64,000 nt of DNA from the NCBI GenBank assembly GCA_039545355.1, contig BCJJ01000012.1, positions 62,001 through 126,000 of the forward strand. Direction: 5' to 3'. Positions 55,660 to 64,000 of the stretch are shown here, one piece after another (position 1 is the stretch's first letter; each line of letters starts with the position of its first letter). The notes under the pieces were generated by a model. It had not been told where the DNA came from. It was given only the letters and a program-made list of their open reading frames with translations, and ran no database searches. The translations under genes were made by a program, and so were the position numbers. Source of the DNA: Trichosporon coremiiforme. Lineage: Eukaryota; Basidiomycota; Tremellomycetes; Trichosporonales; Trichosporonaceae.

Positions 55660-55777
55660 GACTCCATTCCAATGCGCTAGAGGCGCCAGAGATGTATTTG
55701 TTACAGCATGGGCCGAAGGCGGTGTTGCACTGATTTAGTCTGCATACAAAATGTCCATGATACAACAACAACTGAGC

Positions 55778-56735
55778 TCAATACGCGACCCGCGTTCTCG
55801 GGGCATTGTACGTCTCCCACTCCAACGACTGCTTGGGCGGCAGCCGGGCTCGGTCTAGGCGGGGATACGTGCGTGCCGGCGCCGCGGGCACCTTCAGCAG
55901 GAGACTCGTATTCAGCGCGACCTCCCACTGCACGCTGCCCACTTCTCTGCCCTGTCTCCCAGCCAAGCCGCACACTATGCCCCGGTTAGACTCAAGTCTC
56001 GGGTCGCACTCTCCCAGCATCTCCCTCGGCACGGGTTTGCGGAGGTTGTAGCCCGGCGGAGGCGGGGCGGAATCATGCCACGGGTTCCAGGTATAGTTCA
56101 TTACGGTGCGGCAGAGGCGGCCCACTGTCCGCACGTCTGTCGGCGATCTAGAGGCGGGAAGCGATTCCATCGCCGCCTCCCAGGCGTCGAACACGAGCTG
56201 GTCTGTCTGGTACAGCCACTCGTTCCAGGCTGGCAATGACGGCGTCCGTCCTCCTTTCGACTCCTGCACCACTCGAGAGCGATAGTTCGTCAGTCTGCCG
56301 TCAGTCCTTCTTCATTCTTGAGGGCAATACGCACCGGTCCAGCACCGAGTCGACAATCGCCCACGTGAACAAGTCCGCGGCCACCGAGCCGGAGTGCCGG
56401 TGCCAGCGCTCTGAGCCGATCCTCGCCGCCCACAGCGCCGGCCCGATGCCGCCAGAGATCGGGAGGGAGGGGATCTGCCCATTCTCCGCCGGTCGGGGGA
56501 AGGAGAAGCTCCAAGCCGGGCGGGGACGGAGCGGTGCGTCCTTGCTCAAAGCCGCTGGGGGAGGGTACGTCGGTGAGCTGGGCGGGGAGCTAGAGCTGAA
56601 TGACCCGTGCGAGCTGCGCGAGCCCGTTGAGTACGCCGACTGCGCTGATCCGGCACTCGAGGCCAAGCTGCTCGTTGCGATAACGGTCGCGTGTAGCCTG
56701 TCATGGGGCGTGCAAGGACGAGAGAGGGGGGAGCA
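55778..56735 (-). CDS. Conserved-looking hypothetical protein, 5' end unresolved
   Basis: Two exons are supported: one ending at 56335 and one at 56294-55778 (41 nt intron, GTGCGT donor, CTGACGGCAG acceptor). The upstream exon is open back to a TGA at 56736-56738 and has no in-frame ATG, so at least one more 5' exon must exist; I could not fix it. The readable part has a Ser/Pro-rich stretch (SSHGSFSSSSPPSSP) then a more globular region: WAIVDSVLDRLTNYRSRVVQ, LPAWNEWLYQTDQLVFDAWEAAM, RTVMNYTWNPWHDS, and a C-terminal Arg/Pro-rich tail. No family recognised. Convergent with seipin (118 bp between stops). Confidence 0.55.
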
Positions 56736-57949
56736 TCATGTCCACGGTCCGGAGGTTCGTGTTATGTACGAAGGCGCAAGACGCTGGACCGAACTAGACG
56801 AAGATTAGTGCTCAGTCGTGTGAACGCTAGGGCACTAGTCCATCCGCGTCCCCACGTCCCCATGATCCGTACTCCACTCTGGCTGCGCTTGCGCTCCACA
56901 CAAGCCCTAGTCTATCTACCGAGATCTGCGGACAGGGCGGAGATTCCATGTCCATGCGTCCGTGGGGGTGAGCAGGGCGAGAAGCATGCGAATGCGCAAG
57001 GCCGCAAGGCTCGTAGTAAATTGTGAGAAGCAAGGCAGAAGCGAAAAACGATTCAGTTCGATGACTCATTTGCGCAATGTGTACCTGTCCGCCTCTAACG
57101 CCTCTTGCGCCTCAGTCGCCTCACTTAATTGCGGCATACGCGCACGGCACTCGGCTTCCCACGACGCATAATCTCGGGCGACACCGAGAGATTTTTTCTG
57201 TGCGGCGGCCCACAGTGTCGCTGACTGATCCTTAAGAGATCTTGGGTCTACGATGAAGGCTTAGGCGGCGTCTCAGCCCGGGCGAGGATCTGCGGTTGCC
57301 TACCAGCCGCCAAGCCGGACCTCTATAAAGACATAAGGCTTTTGCTGTCGCGTCCGGCCGGGTCACACGAGCGCGTTTGTTCGAGCTCCGCCTTGTAGAG
57401 CCGCGCGCTCTTGACACGATCCCAGGCGTCGGGAAGCGAAGATGCGCGCGCGATGAACTCGATCCTCGATCGCGTCGAAGTAACTCACCTGCTTGTGACT
57501 CGCCGGATAAAAGGAGTTCACAGGAGCCAACGTGGCCCCGAGAACACTTCCACCTCGGGAACTCACAGTCAGCCTTTGCGGGCTCGCCCGCAAGTCTTGC
57601 AGCACCCGGCCGTGACTAGAGAAGAGCGATACATATAATAACCAAAACGTAATGTGTGTACAGGCGAGCAGTGCTCGCCGCGGGCGTCTATCCCCTCTCT
57701 GTCCCGGCGACTCTCCACAGTATGGTCGCGCCGCAGCCGCGTGCGCCTTCCCCCTTCTCCTACCACCGCGTCTCGCAACCGCAGCCGCAGCTGTCCGCTG
57801 TCCCGCGTCAGACCCGCGTCCTTGACCCCGTCGATCATCTCTCCGCTCCTCACTGCCGCGCTTCTCGTCCCTCGTTCTTTCAAGTTTCCGATGGGGTTCA
57901 GGACAGTGACAGTCGGTCACAACGCAGCGGCGGGCCCCATCGCTGTCGC
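56736..57949. other. Mostly non-coding, 1.2 kb
   Basis: Probably contains the missing 5' exon of the preceding minus-strand gene and the 3' region of the DUF1748-type gene. Frames at 57363-57920 (minus) and 57654-57953 (plus) are Arg-rich and look non-coding. Confidence 0.45.
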
Positions 57950-58467
57950 TTAGTCGTCAAGCTGGCGGCGGAAGTAGGAGCTCGAAACAGCGAAGCCGCA
58001 CACGAACGCAAAGATGTTCTCGCCGAAACCGAGGTAGCTGTCGAGCAGCGAGCGGAACGTCGTGTCCTTGATGCGGCCAGTGTAGATGCTGTTGTCAGCT
58101 GAGAATCCTTGCAAAGCTGAGTGCGGAGTGTGTGCGGAAGCCACAGAGCGATGTTTGGCTCGTGTGATCGGTGCACAGTGCTAGACCTCGTCACCCGACA
58201 CCACATCTTCGCAGCCCGGCGACAACGATGCGGCCAGAGCATTTATACCTCTTCCTGAAGCCGCCAAGGCAAGCCGGGTCGGCGGAGGTCGAACAACACA
58301 GCGCTGCCTGAAGGCAAGCAAGAGCTGAGCGCGAGACCAGGGGGCCGCGCGGCTGTCCCCGATGTAGAAGAGACAACTCACGAGTATCCAGTCGCGCGCT
58401 TGACGCCGCCGAGAATGGTCGAGATGGCGACAAGGTTGATCGCGATCTGCGTCAGGCGGCCGAACAT
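57950..58467 (-). CDS. DUF1748-type small mitochondrial protein
   Basis: Exons 58467-58382 and 58088-57950 give 74 residues, the size of this fungal family. The start MFGRLTQIAINLVAISTILGGVKRATGYS, the middle FRSLLDSYLGFGENIFAFV and the end SSSYFRRQLDD fit the pattern I recall for DUF1748 (one N-terminal hydrophobic helix with a GVKR-TG motif, a GE-F pair and a terminal S-YFRR). Members are tiny mitochondrial proteins of unclear role. The intron is 293 nt, long for this window, and includes a GGTATAAATGC box near 58240; this could be a promoter-like element or chance. Confidence 0.7.
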
Positions 58468-58777
58468 GATGCTTTGCCTGTTGTTGTTGGCGTGAGGAAC
58501 GGTAAACAGATGAACAACTGATAGGGGGACACTACACGCGGACGACACTCGACCGGCTCGGCAGGCCAGGAATTTGCCGCCGGCCCGGATTGTGAACAGT
58601 GATCGGGTAGGTGGAGGGATTCGAACCCCTGCCTGGGATTGGGACTCCCGGCCTCCCCAGTGTAATCGTGACAGACGCTGCTAAAGGTGAAGGACCAGAC
58701 AGCACCAATACGAATGGCACAGGAGTGACTATGTACATGCATTCAGTGTCATGGTGGTTATACAACAGAGACGGAAG
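58468..58777. other. Intergenic, 310 bp, with a tRNA-like B box
   Basis: Separates two minus-strand genes. It contains the tRNA-like fragment described separately; nothing else seen. Confidence 0.5.
58607..58672 (-). tRNA. tRNA-like fragment (perfect B box), probably a relic
   Basis: On the minus strand GGTTCGAATCC is a perfect polymerase III B box / T-loop, with flanking GGGG and CCCT that can pair, followed by CCACCTACC like a 3' acceptor strand. Upstream CTGGG and CCCAG can form another stem. I could not find a matching 5' acceptor strand (GTAGGTG) or a good A box, so this is not a complete cloverleaf by eye. It may be a 3' tRNA relic or a coincidence. Confidence 0.2.
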
Positions 58778-59314
58778 TTACTTCTGCGGTTGGGATTGGG
58801 CTTGAGAGGATCCGGAGGAAGAGGACGACTGCGCGAATATGTCGCCGATCTCTGTCTTGTCAGCTTGGAGGGGCATGCTTAACTCACCTCGGTTCCAGCG
58901 CTGAACGATCTCACTCTCGTACAGGCCGTCCTTGGGGCGGCGGGCCTTCTTGGACTGCAATGTCAGCTCGTCTACAGTAGGCTAGCTGCCGTGGCTCCCA
59001 TCCCCCTTTTTCTATCTCTGCCTGATTTGCGAGCGCACGAAGAGCAAGGTAGAAAAGCCAGTGGGACTGGAAGCCATGTGGAAGCGGTAGTCACTCACAG
59101 TACTTGTGCTGGGTCCTGCCTCGCCCTCGACGAGCGGCGGTGTCGCCTGCCCCGTTTCAATGTGCTCAGCCTCGTCGAGCTCCGTGTCGCTGGCGCCGGG
59201 CTCGCCCTCGTCCGAGCCGGAGGAGTAGGGTCGCTCGTGCTCGTCGTGCTCGTCGATGTCCATCTCGCGCTTGGGAGTGTTCGCGCTGCTCGACGGCGGC
59301 GTCAAGTCGACCAT
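58778..59314 (-). CDS. Small acidic hypothetical protein (118 aa)
   Basis: Exons 59314-59099, 58954-58888 and 58851-58778. The N-terminal two thirds are acidic (MDIDEHDEHE, SDEGEPGASDTELDEAEH) with TP/SP sites near the start (LTPPSSSANTPKRE). The middle has a basic patch (SKKARRPKDG) and then a short helical segment (LYESEIVQRWNRGEIGDIFA) that looks conserved. The tail is Ser/Gln-rich. Layout suggests a nuclear protein; family not recognised. Three canonical introns and kept frame support it. Confidence 0.65.
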
Positions 59315-59603
59315 AACTGTTGGGTGATGGGTTGAGCGGAGGTGAACGAAGGTGAGTGTGCGGATGTAATGTCGACCAGATGGTGACGACACGCGGTGGA
59401 GGTCCGATCAGTTTCAGATGTTGACGCTCGTCTTTCTTCCTCTCAGCCATCCTCGTGAGTCACCACCTTCCCTCCCTGCTCAGAACTGGCTGAAGAGTGC
59501 AGTGGCCGCAGAATCGACCTTTTACGGATTCTTGTGATTGAGCAGTGTATTGTGTGTGCTGCTAGGGCTGCCTTGACGTTACAGCTGACAACAGTCCAGC
59601 ACC

Positions 59604-60219
59604 ATGGCAGACCTCCCGCCGCAGATCAGCAGGTACCACACCTCGCTTCCGCCGCCCTTCCCCGGCGCACCCGGCTTCACATTCCATCTGACGCGGCTGA
59701 AAGACACGCTCATGATCTGGGTCGGCGGGCAGACGCTCGACGAGGACGAGGCGCGCACGCGGCTGGCCGCCGAGTGGGCTGTCGCGATGCCAGGACGCGG
59801 CGTGAGTTGACAAAACCATGAACATAACTGACAAGCAGAACCTCCCCACGACGGCAACACACATCTTCCGCTCGGGGGCGAACGATGTCGCGCTCTCCAT
59901 GGCGGGGCGGCTAGGTGAGTGGTAATCCCATGACGTCTCCTACTGCTCAGCGTGGCCGTGAGCTCTAGCAATTGTAGCAAAACCCTGCTCTCTCGGCTGG
60001 AACTGCCTTTCGAGCTTAGGTCTCCTAAAGAGCCAAGCTGACAGACCAGCGATGCGCTTCGCCCCTAACCAGGTCCACCTTTCCATGTCGCTGCCGGCGT
60101 CACTCACGACGGCGAGCAAGCAGACGATGGACCCGTACACCTCCAAGGCCGTGCTTGTCTTGGAGAAGAAGCTCGGAGCGTGGATCGACGACATCCTTGA
60201 GAAGAAGAAGAAGGCATGA
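59604..60219 (+). CDS. POC4: Proteasome assembly chaperone 4 (Poc4/PSMG4)
   Basis: Exons 59604-59801, 59839-59914 and 60050-60219 give 147 residues. The sequence follows the PAC4 pattern: FTFHLTRLKDTLMIWVGGQ, LAAEWAVAMP, ATHIFRSGANDVALSMAGRLAMRFAPNQVHLSMSL, and a C-terminal helix (SKAVLVLEKKLGAWIDDILEK). With Irc25 (Poc3) it guides early assembly of the 20S alpha ring. An AGCTGACAACAG acceptor-like sequence at about 59582-59593 suggests a 5' UTR intron just before the ATG. Together with RPN3 and RPN11 it is the third proteasome-related gene here. Confidence 0.8.
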
Positions 60220-60595
60220 GGACGCAGTAGAGCAGCCTAGAGACTAGAATGCACTGTATCATAGAGTACGCATAGTATCTCCGACAGGAACGACCGCTGT
60301 TAACCTGGCGGCTCGCAGAACTATTCAGGAAGAGCGAGATACACATGCTCCGTCGCAGACATCAGATCTCCACAAACGGGCACACCTCTGCTGACCTGCG
60401 CATTGATCGTCTGCCCAGCAGGTCTGTGGCAATGATCTGCACTCTTCACGCTCAGTTAACTCTCCTCCGCAAACATTGCAACACAACAGCATTATCGTCA
60501 GTAATACATAGCACTGCAAGCTAAGAGCGTGCGTGAAGTAATCCATCGCAAAACCGTAACTACGCGAAGATACCTCGAGCGTCCGGACAGGGCAC
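60220..60595. other. Intergenic between convergent genes, 376 bp
   Basis: 3' regions of POC4 (plus) and RPS3 (minus). No gene seen. Confidence 0.6.
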
Positions 60596-61495
60596 TTAAG
60601 CCTGCTCGGTCTGCTGCTCGGCGGCGGCGGGGGCCTGGACCTGAGCAGGGGGGACGTCCTTGTGGACGGAGTGGATGGTGATCTCCGACTCGGGCTTGGG
60701 CTCGATGAGGGTGACCTGGTCGGGGAGGGGGTGGGCGGGGCCCATGCGTCCCTCGGGGTCGTGGGGGCGCATGATCTTGACCTTGATACCAAGGACACCC
60801 TGACGGAGGAGGACGTGGCGGACGGCGTAGTCGATGAAGTCGACCGAGGGCTGACCGGAGTGGATAAGGAAGCCGTCGGAGAACTTCATGGACTTGGCAC
60901 GGGCAGCACGGAGCTTACCAGAGACAACGACCTCGCAACCCTTGGCGCCAGACTCCATAACGTAACGGAGGACACCGTAGCAAGCACGGCGCATGGCAAG
61001 ACCACCGAGGAGCTTGTAGCGGAGGGACTCGGCCTGAGCGACGGCGGAGAGACCACGGTACTGGACCTTCTCGGCGTAGAGCTCAAGCGAGTTCTCGGGG
61101 AAGCGGAAACGCTTCTCAACAAGAGCCTTGAGCTCACGGATGCGGCGGCCCTGGTGACCAAGAACCTCCTGGGTGTGGGTGGCACGGATGATGATCTCGG
61201 TGCGGGCGTGGGTGACACGGACCTCACATCCGGAGTAGCCCTCCTCGGCGAGCTCGCGAGTGCTGCAGAGTCAGCGGTTGTCCTCGTCCATCGTCCGCGT
61301 TCCCATCTCGAACAACCAAAGTCGGAACTCGATTCTTTGCGCGCGCGCACCGAATTTTCGTTTCCGAGTCGTCTTTGTACGTCGTCGTTGGGCCGGTCGT
61401 CGCGTTGACACTTACAAGAACTCGCCAAGCTCAGCCTGGAAAACACCGTCGGCGACGAACTTCCTCTTCTTGGAGACCTGGTGGGCGACCGACAT
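60596..61495 (-). CDS. RPS3: 40S ribosomal protein S3 (uS3)
   Basis: Exons 61495-61416 and 61262-60596 give 248 residues. The sequence is unmistakable: [56 protein letters not shown] (KH domain), [72 protein letters not shown]. uS3 lines the mRNA entry tunnel of the small subunit. The C-terminal ~15 residues are Ala/Gln/Glu-rich. The single 152 nt intron splits the conserved EFF-TRE junction. As with other ribosomal protein genes, codon use is strongly biased to C- and G-ending codons. Confidence 0.97.
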
Positions 61496-62238
61496 GGTGA
61501 TTTTTTTGATGGATAGAGAAGTGAGTGCGTGCAACTTCAAGGTCACAAGGGCGCCCGCCAGGCCCAGCCAGTGGGAAGTCCGTGTTGCCACATTGAGACA
61601 GGGGTTGTCGGAGTCTCGGAGTTTCGTAAATTTGTGGAACCATCTTATCTACGCCTCCCGCTAAGCACGCACAATCTCGGACTCGTGCCTAGATGTCACC
61701 ACCTGCTCCACCTGATCGTGGATGCTTGGGGTCGTTGTCAACAATGATCAAGTTGTCTCGTCGTCGGACCCGGTCTAATTCATCATCGAGTCGAACGGCA
61801 ATAGCCATGAACCTAAAGAGGATGACACGTTGAGGGCTCCCCATTCCGTAACCTGAGAACCGTTGTGCTTGCATGACCTGGCTCGCTTACTACTCTGGGG
61901 CACTGACAGATACCTTGGCCCCGTCTCCCTTTCCAGCGCGAAAAGGTCATCGTCCGCCATCGTCGGCAGACCAGTGACACTTTGCCTAGTATCTCGATAA
62001 GTCTCGGCGCGCTTTCTGCGCGTCCCGCATCAGCAGTCACCTCCGAACGCATGTATGTCGTGGCCATGGCTCATCGCGGAGACCTCCACCTTAACGCCCT
62101 CCCAACGTCTGCTAAGTGGAGGGCTCTAATAAATCGCTCGGGCGAGCGATCAAGCTCGGTAAGGATAGTCCGACTCCTTCTCTCGACATTTCGAGATTCC
62201 TTTCCTTCATTGATACCCCGACTCCACACGCATACACC
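61496..62238. other. Divergent region, 743 bp
   Basis: Between RPS3 (minus) and PAM18 (plus); holds the possible small minus-strand gene described next and the PAM18 leader. Confidence 0.5.
61689..61960 (-). CDS. Possible 56-residue protein
   Basis: Exons 61960-61914 and 61812-61689 join in frame across a 101 nt intron (GTATCT donor, CTCTTTAG acceptor). The product begins MADDDLFALERETGPR, continues FMAIAVRLDDELDRVRRRDN and ends LIIVDNDPKHPRSGGAGGDI. The donor is weak, and an alternative donor (GTAAGC) leads to early termination, so this is tentative. No family recognised. Confidence 0.3.
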
Positions 62239-63079
62239 ATGTCTACTCTCGCCTACGGACTCGGCCTTCTCGGAGCCGGTTTTGCTGGTCGCGTCGCCTA
62301 CCAGATGATGAGGGGAGCGAAGGGAGCCGACAAGTTCCTCAAGGGCGGTTTCAAGCCGAAGATGGACAAGGCCGAGGCTGTCCAGATTCTTGGTCTTCGG
62401 TGAGTCAAAACGCTTCGAATGACATTGAAAAGGAGAAGGGGGATTGCTGTGCGCTTTTCCAGGCTTAGGAGAAGCGTTGGCCCGACTGCCGGAGCTGAGA
62501 GACTCGGACGAGAGCTTGGGTGGCAACGTTCTTCCGAAATCATTTCTTCCCTCGTTCTATCTCAACCGAGCAAGACGCGCTAGTCGCGGCTAGTATTCGC
62601 CACGTCTCTGTCGCGTCGTACGGGCGGCCCCCACAATCTTCTCCGTCTTCCCCCCCTTCTCTGCTTCTCGCTCTGTTGCTAACTCCTCAGCGAGCCCCTC
62701 ACGGCGAACAAGCTCAAGGATGCGCATCGCCGCCTTATGCTGGCTAACCACCCCGACCGCGGGGGTTCTCCGTTCCTTGCGGGCAAAGTGAACGAGGCCA
62801 AAGCCCTTCTTGAGTGAGTAAGAGACGAGAAAAACGAGTGAGAATCTCGTGGGGAAAGTAGCGAGTGTTATGGCTGGTCGGTGGCAAACATCTGTGTTTA
62901 GTCCGATTGCCACTCCGATCTGGCCCGCCACACGCCTAGTCTCACTGTTCTGCCTCCTCTCTCCTCCTGAGAGTGACCAGAGTGCACGAACAGACCCACG
63001 AGAGTCGTAACTCGCCTCCCAGCGCTTCCGTTGATGGACCTTCGCTAACATCCTCAGCAAGCAGGTCTCGCGCCGATAA
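62239..63079 (+). CDS. PAM18: TIM23 import motor J-protein Pam18 (Tim14)
   Basis: Exons 62239-62399, 62691-62813 and 63058-63079 give 101 residues. An N-terminal hydrophobic helix ([20 protein letters not shown]) is followed by the short, C-terminal J-like domain: [56 protein letters not shown] with the HPD motif intact. Pam18 sits in the mitochondrial inner membrane and stimulates mtHsp70 (Ssc1) at the import channel. Exon 2 ends GA|GTGAGT, so unspliced RNA reads an immediate stop (LLE then TGA); splicing the 244 nt intron 2 adds LLDKQVSRR. Both introns are long (291 and 244 nt) compared with the window's norm. Confidence 0.9.
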
Positions 63080-63389
63080 ATCAATTGTAGCACTGTATCA
63101 ACACCATATGCATCTCACCACTTGCTAGACTGATTTGCACAGGACAGCGCGGGGCTGTACGTCATACGAGGACAGCGAGGAAGGTCGATACAGCGGCCGC
63201 GGAGAGAGTGCCACGAGCCACACTCGGAGGGCACCAAACGCGGATCGGTTGACGCGACTGTCTCACGTCCTGACGATATCTCTGACTCCCTCTCTTGCTC
63301 ACTCACACTTTCAGCTCCGATTTCTCGAGTCTCACCACTACTACGGCCAACGCGCAGCCGTGTTTCCGCGAACGACAGCAGCAGCAACC
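63080..63389. other. Intergenic, 310 bp
   Basis: PAM18 3' end and promoter of the F-box-like gene. No gene seen. Confidence 0.6.
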
Positions 63390-64000
63390 ATGCCGGCCAC
63401 GTCGACCGCTCCACAACTGCCAGCCGAGTTGCTCTTGTCGGCCGTCAGTCATCTACGACGCCATGATCTCGCCCAAGTCTGCAAAGCAAACTCGTACATC
63501 CGGTCTCTCGCTCGACCTTTGTTCTATCGATTCGGCACCATCACCAAGTTCGGCCTCCACTTTCCCGGCGCGCCGAGTCCATACCCCTTCCTCGACTTGC
63601 CGGAACTTGGCTACGCCAGTCTCTCCAGCGACACTCTGGAGCGCATTACTTCCTGTCTCAGACAGGTTGATCTGCCGACATATGCGGCATCTGACTGCGC
63701 CGCCTATTGGAACTTGGGTTTGGAGGATAAGGTTTGGAAGCCCTTCTCCGTATCCAGTGCGCTAGTCGAGTTCTGGTGGGACCGGAAGACTACGAATGCG
63801 AGCCAAGTCGTGACTTCCCTCACACAGAGGCCGATCCGGCCAGACAATGTGACCGCTCCGCAGATGGCTCGTGCGCATGCGACCAGTCCTGCGACAGCTG
63901 ACTATGCGAGCACTATTGTACATTTCGGGTGTCCTGACGTCCGACAAGACTTTCGACACGGTGGTGCTCAGAGATGCCCCCATGGGAACGATGTGGTACG
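63390..64000 (+). CDS. F-box-like protein, 3' end beyond the window
   Basis: The frame from the ATG at 63390 stays open to the window end (203 codons). The N-terminus fits an F-box: APQLPAELLLSAVSHLRRHDLAQVCKANSYIRSLARPLFYR (LPxELL...V...L...DL...C.....L..P.LYR pattern). Downstream sequence (FGTITKFGLHFPGAPSPYPFLDLPELGYASLS, CLRQVDLPTYAASDC) looks like the leucine-rich or otherwise irregular substrate part of fungal F-box proteins. Such proteins link substrates to SCF ubiquitin ligases through Skp1. Introns further on cannot be judged from this window. Confidence 0.65.
   Translation, partial: MPATSTAPQLPAELLLSAVSHLRRHDLAQVCKANSYIRSLARPLFYRFGTITKFGLHFPGAPSPYPFLDLPELGYASLSSDTLERITSCLRQVDLPTYAASDCAAYWNLGLEDKVWKPFSVSSALVEFWWDRKTTNASQVVTSLTQRPIRPDNVTAPQMARAHATSPATADYASTIVHFGCPDVRQDFRHGGAQRCPHGNDVV

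Noticed and set aside
57363..57953. Overlapping frames on both strands near 57.6 kb
   Set aside because: Both are Arg/Ser-rich chance frames in GC-rich DNA without splice or motif support.

Overview
The window reads as nuclear DNA of a basidiomycete yeast, most likely a Tremellomycete near Trichosporonales (inference: GC-rich coding DNA, many 35-60 nt GT-AG introns with CTGAC or CTAAC branch sites a few bases before CAG, and fungal-only families such as KEI1, CRZ1 and a DUF1748-type protein). I place 33 protein-coding genes. One gene runs off each edge. No mobile element with recognisable coding capacity, CRISPR array or rRNA is visible, and there is only one tRNA-like fragment.

Layout. 1-854: 3'-truncated gene for an N-glycosylated membrane protein (minus strand). 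855-8181: a 7 kb stretch with no convincing gene. 8182-17569: two low-complexity proteins, then RPN3, DOM34, KEI1 and RPL30. 17738-21751: an EFM3-like eEF2 lysine methyltransferase and PEX11. 22514-28979: kinesin-8, a membrane protein of uncertain start, and the dipeptidase DUG1. 30205-35284: a RING+RRM protein, 5-hydroxyisourate hydrolase and RPN11. 35276-43107: SPT2, an NAPE-PLD-like metallo-beta-lactamase, a VAMP7-type R-SNARE, a disordered protein and a YqjM-like flavin oxidoreductase. 43108-45799: gene-poor. 45800-48498: CRZ1. 50013-59314: small single-pass proteins, seipin and conserved orphans. 59604-63079: proteasome chaperone POC4, RPS3, a possible 56-residue protein and PAM18. 63390-end: start of an F-box-like gene.

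The most striking feature is inside the EFM3-like gene. Between 18541 and 19636 about ten diverged copies of a ~105 bp unit are arranged so that each copy contributes two canonical 35-47 nt introns and two microexons, one long (15-21 nt) and one short (3-6 nt). All 21 introns are phase 2 and all 20 microexons are multiples of three, so any subset can be skipped without changing frame. Full inclusion inserts 76 hydrophilic residues between the FAM86-type N-terminus and the methyltransferase fold. This resembles the microexon genes of schistosomes, but here it is built by tandem duplication of intron-containing DNA.

A second splicing-based feature is in the 5-hydroxyisourate hydrolase gene. Splicing a last 42 nt intron replaces a stop after KKK with a short exon ending in AKL, a peroxisomal PTS1. 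Retention gives the form without the signal.

Functionally the genes are mostly housekeeping: proteasome (RPN3, RPN11, POC4), translation and its quality control (RPL30, RPS3, DOM34, EFM3), lipid and organelle biology (KEI1, seipin, PEX11, NAPE-PLD-like, PAM18), traffic (VAMP7-like), and calcium signalling (CRZ1). No operon-like logic is expected. Gene identities come from recognising motifs by eye and exon coordinates from splice-site reading; none was tested by alignment or RNA data.
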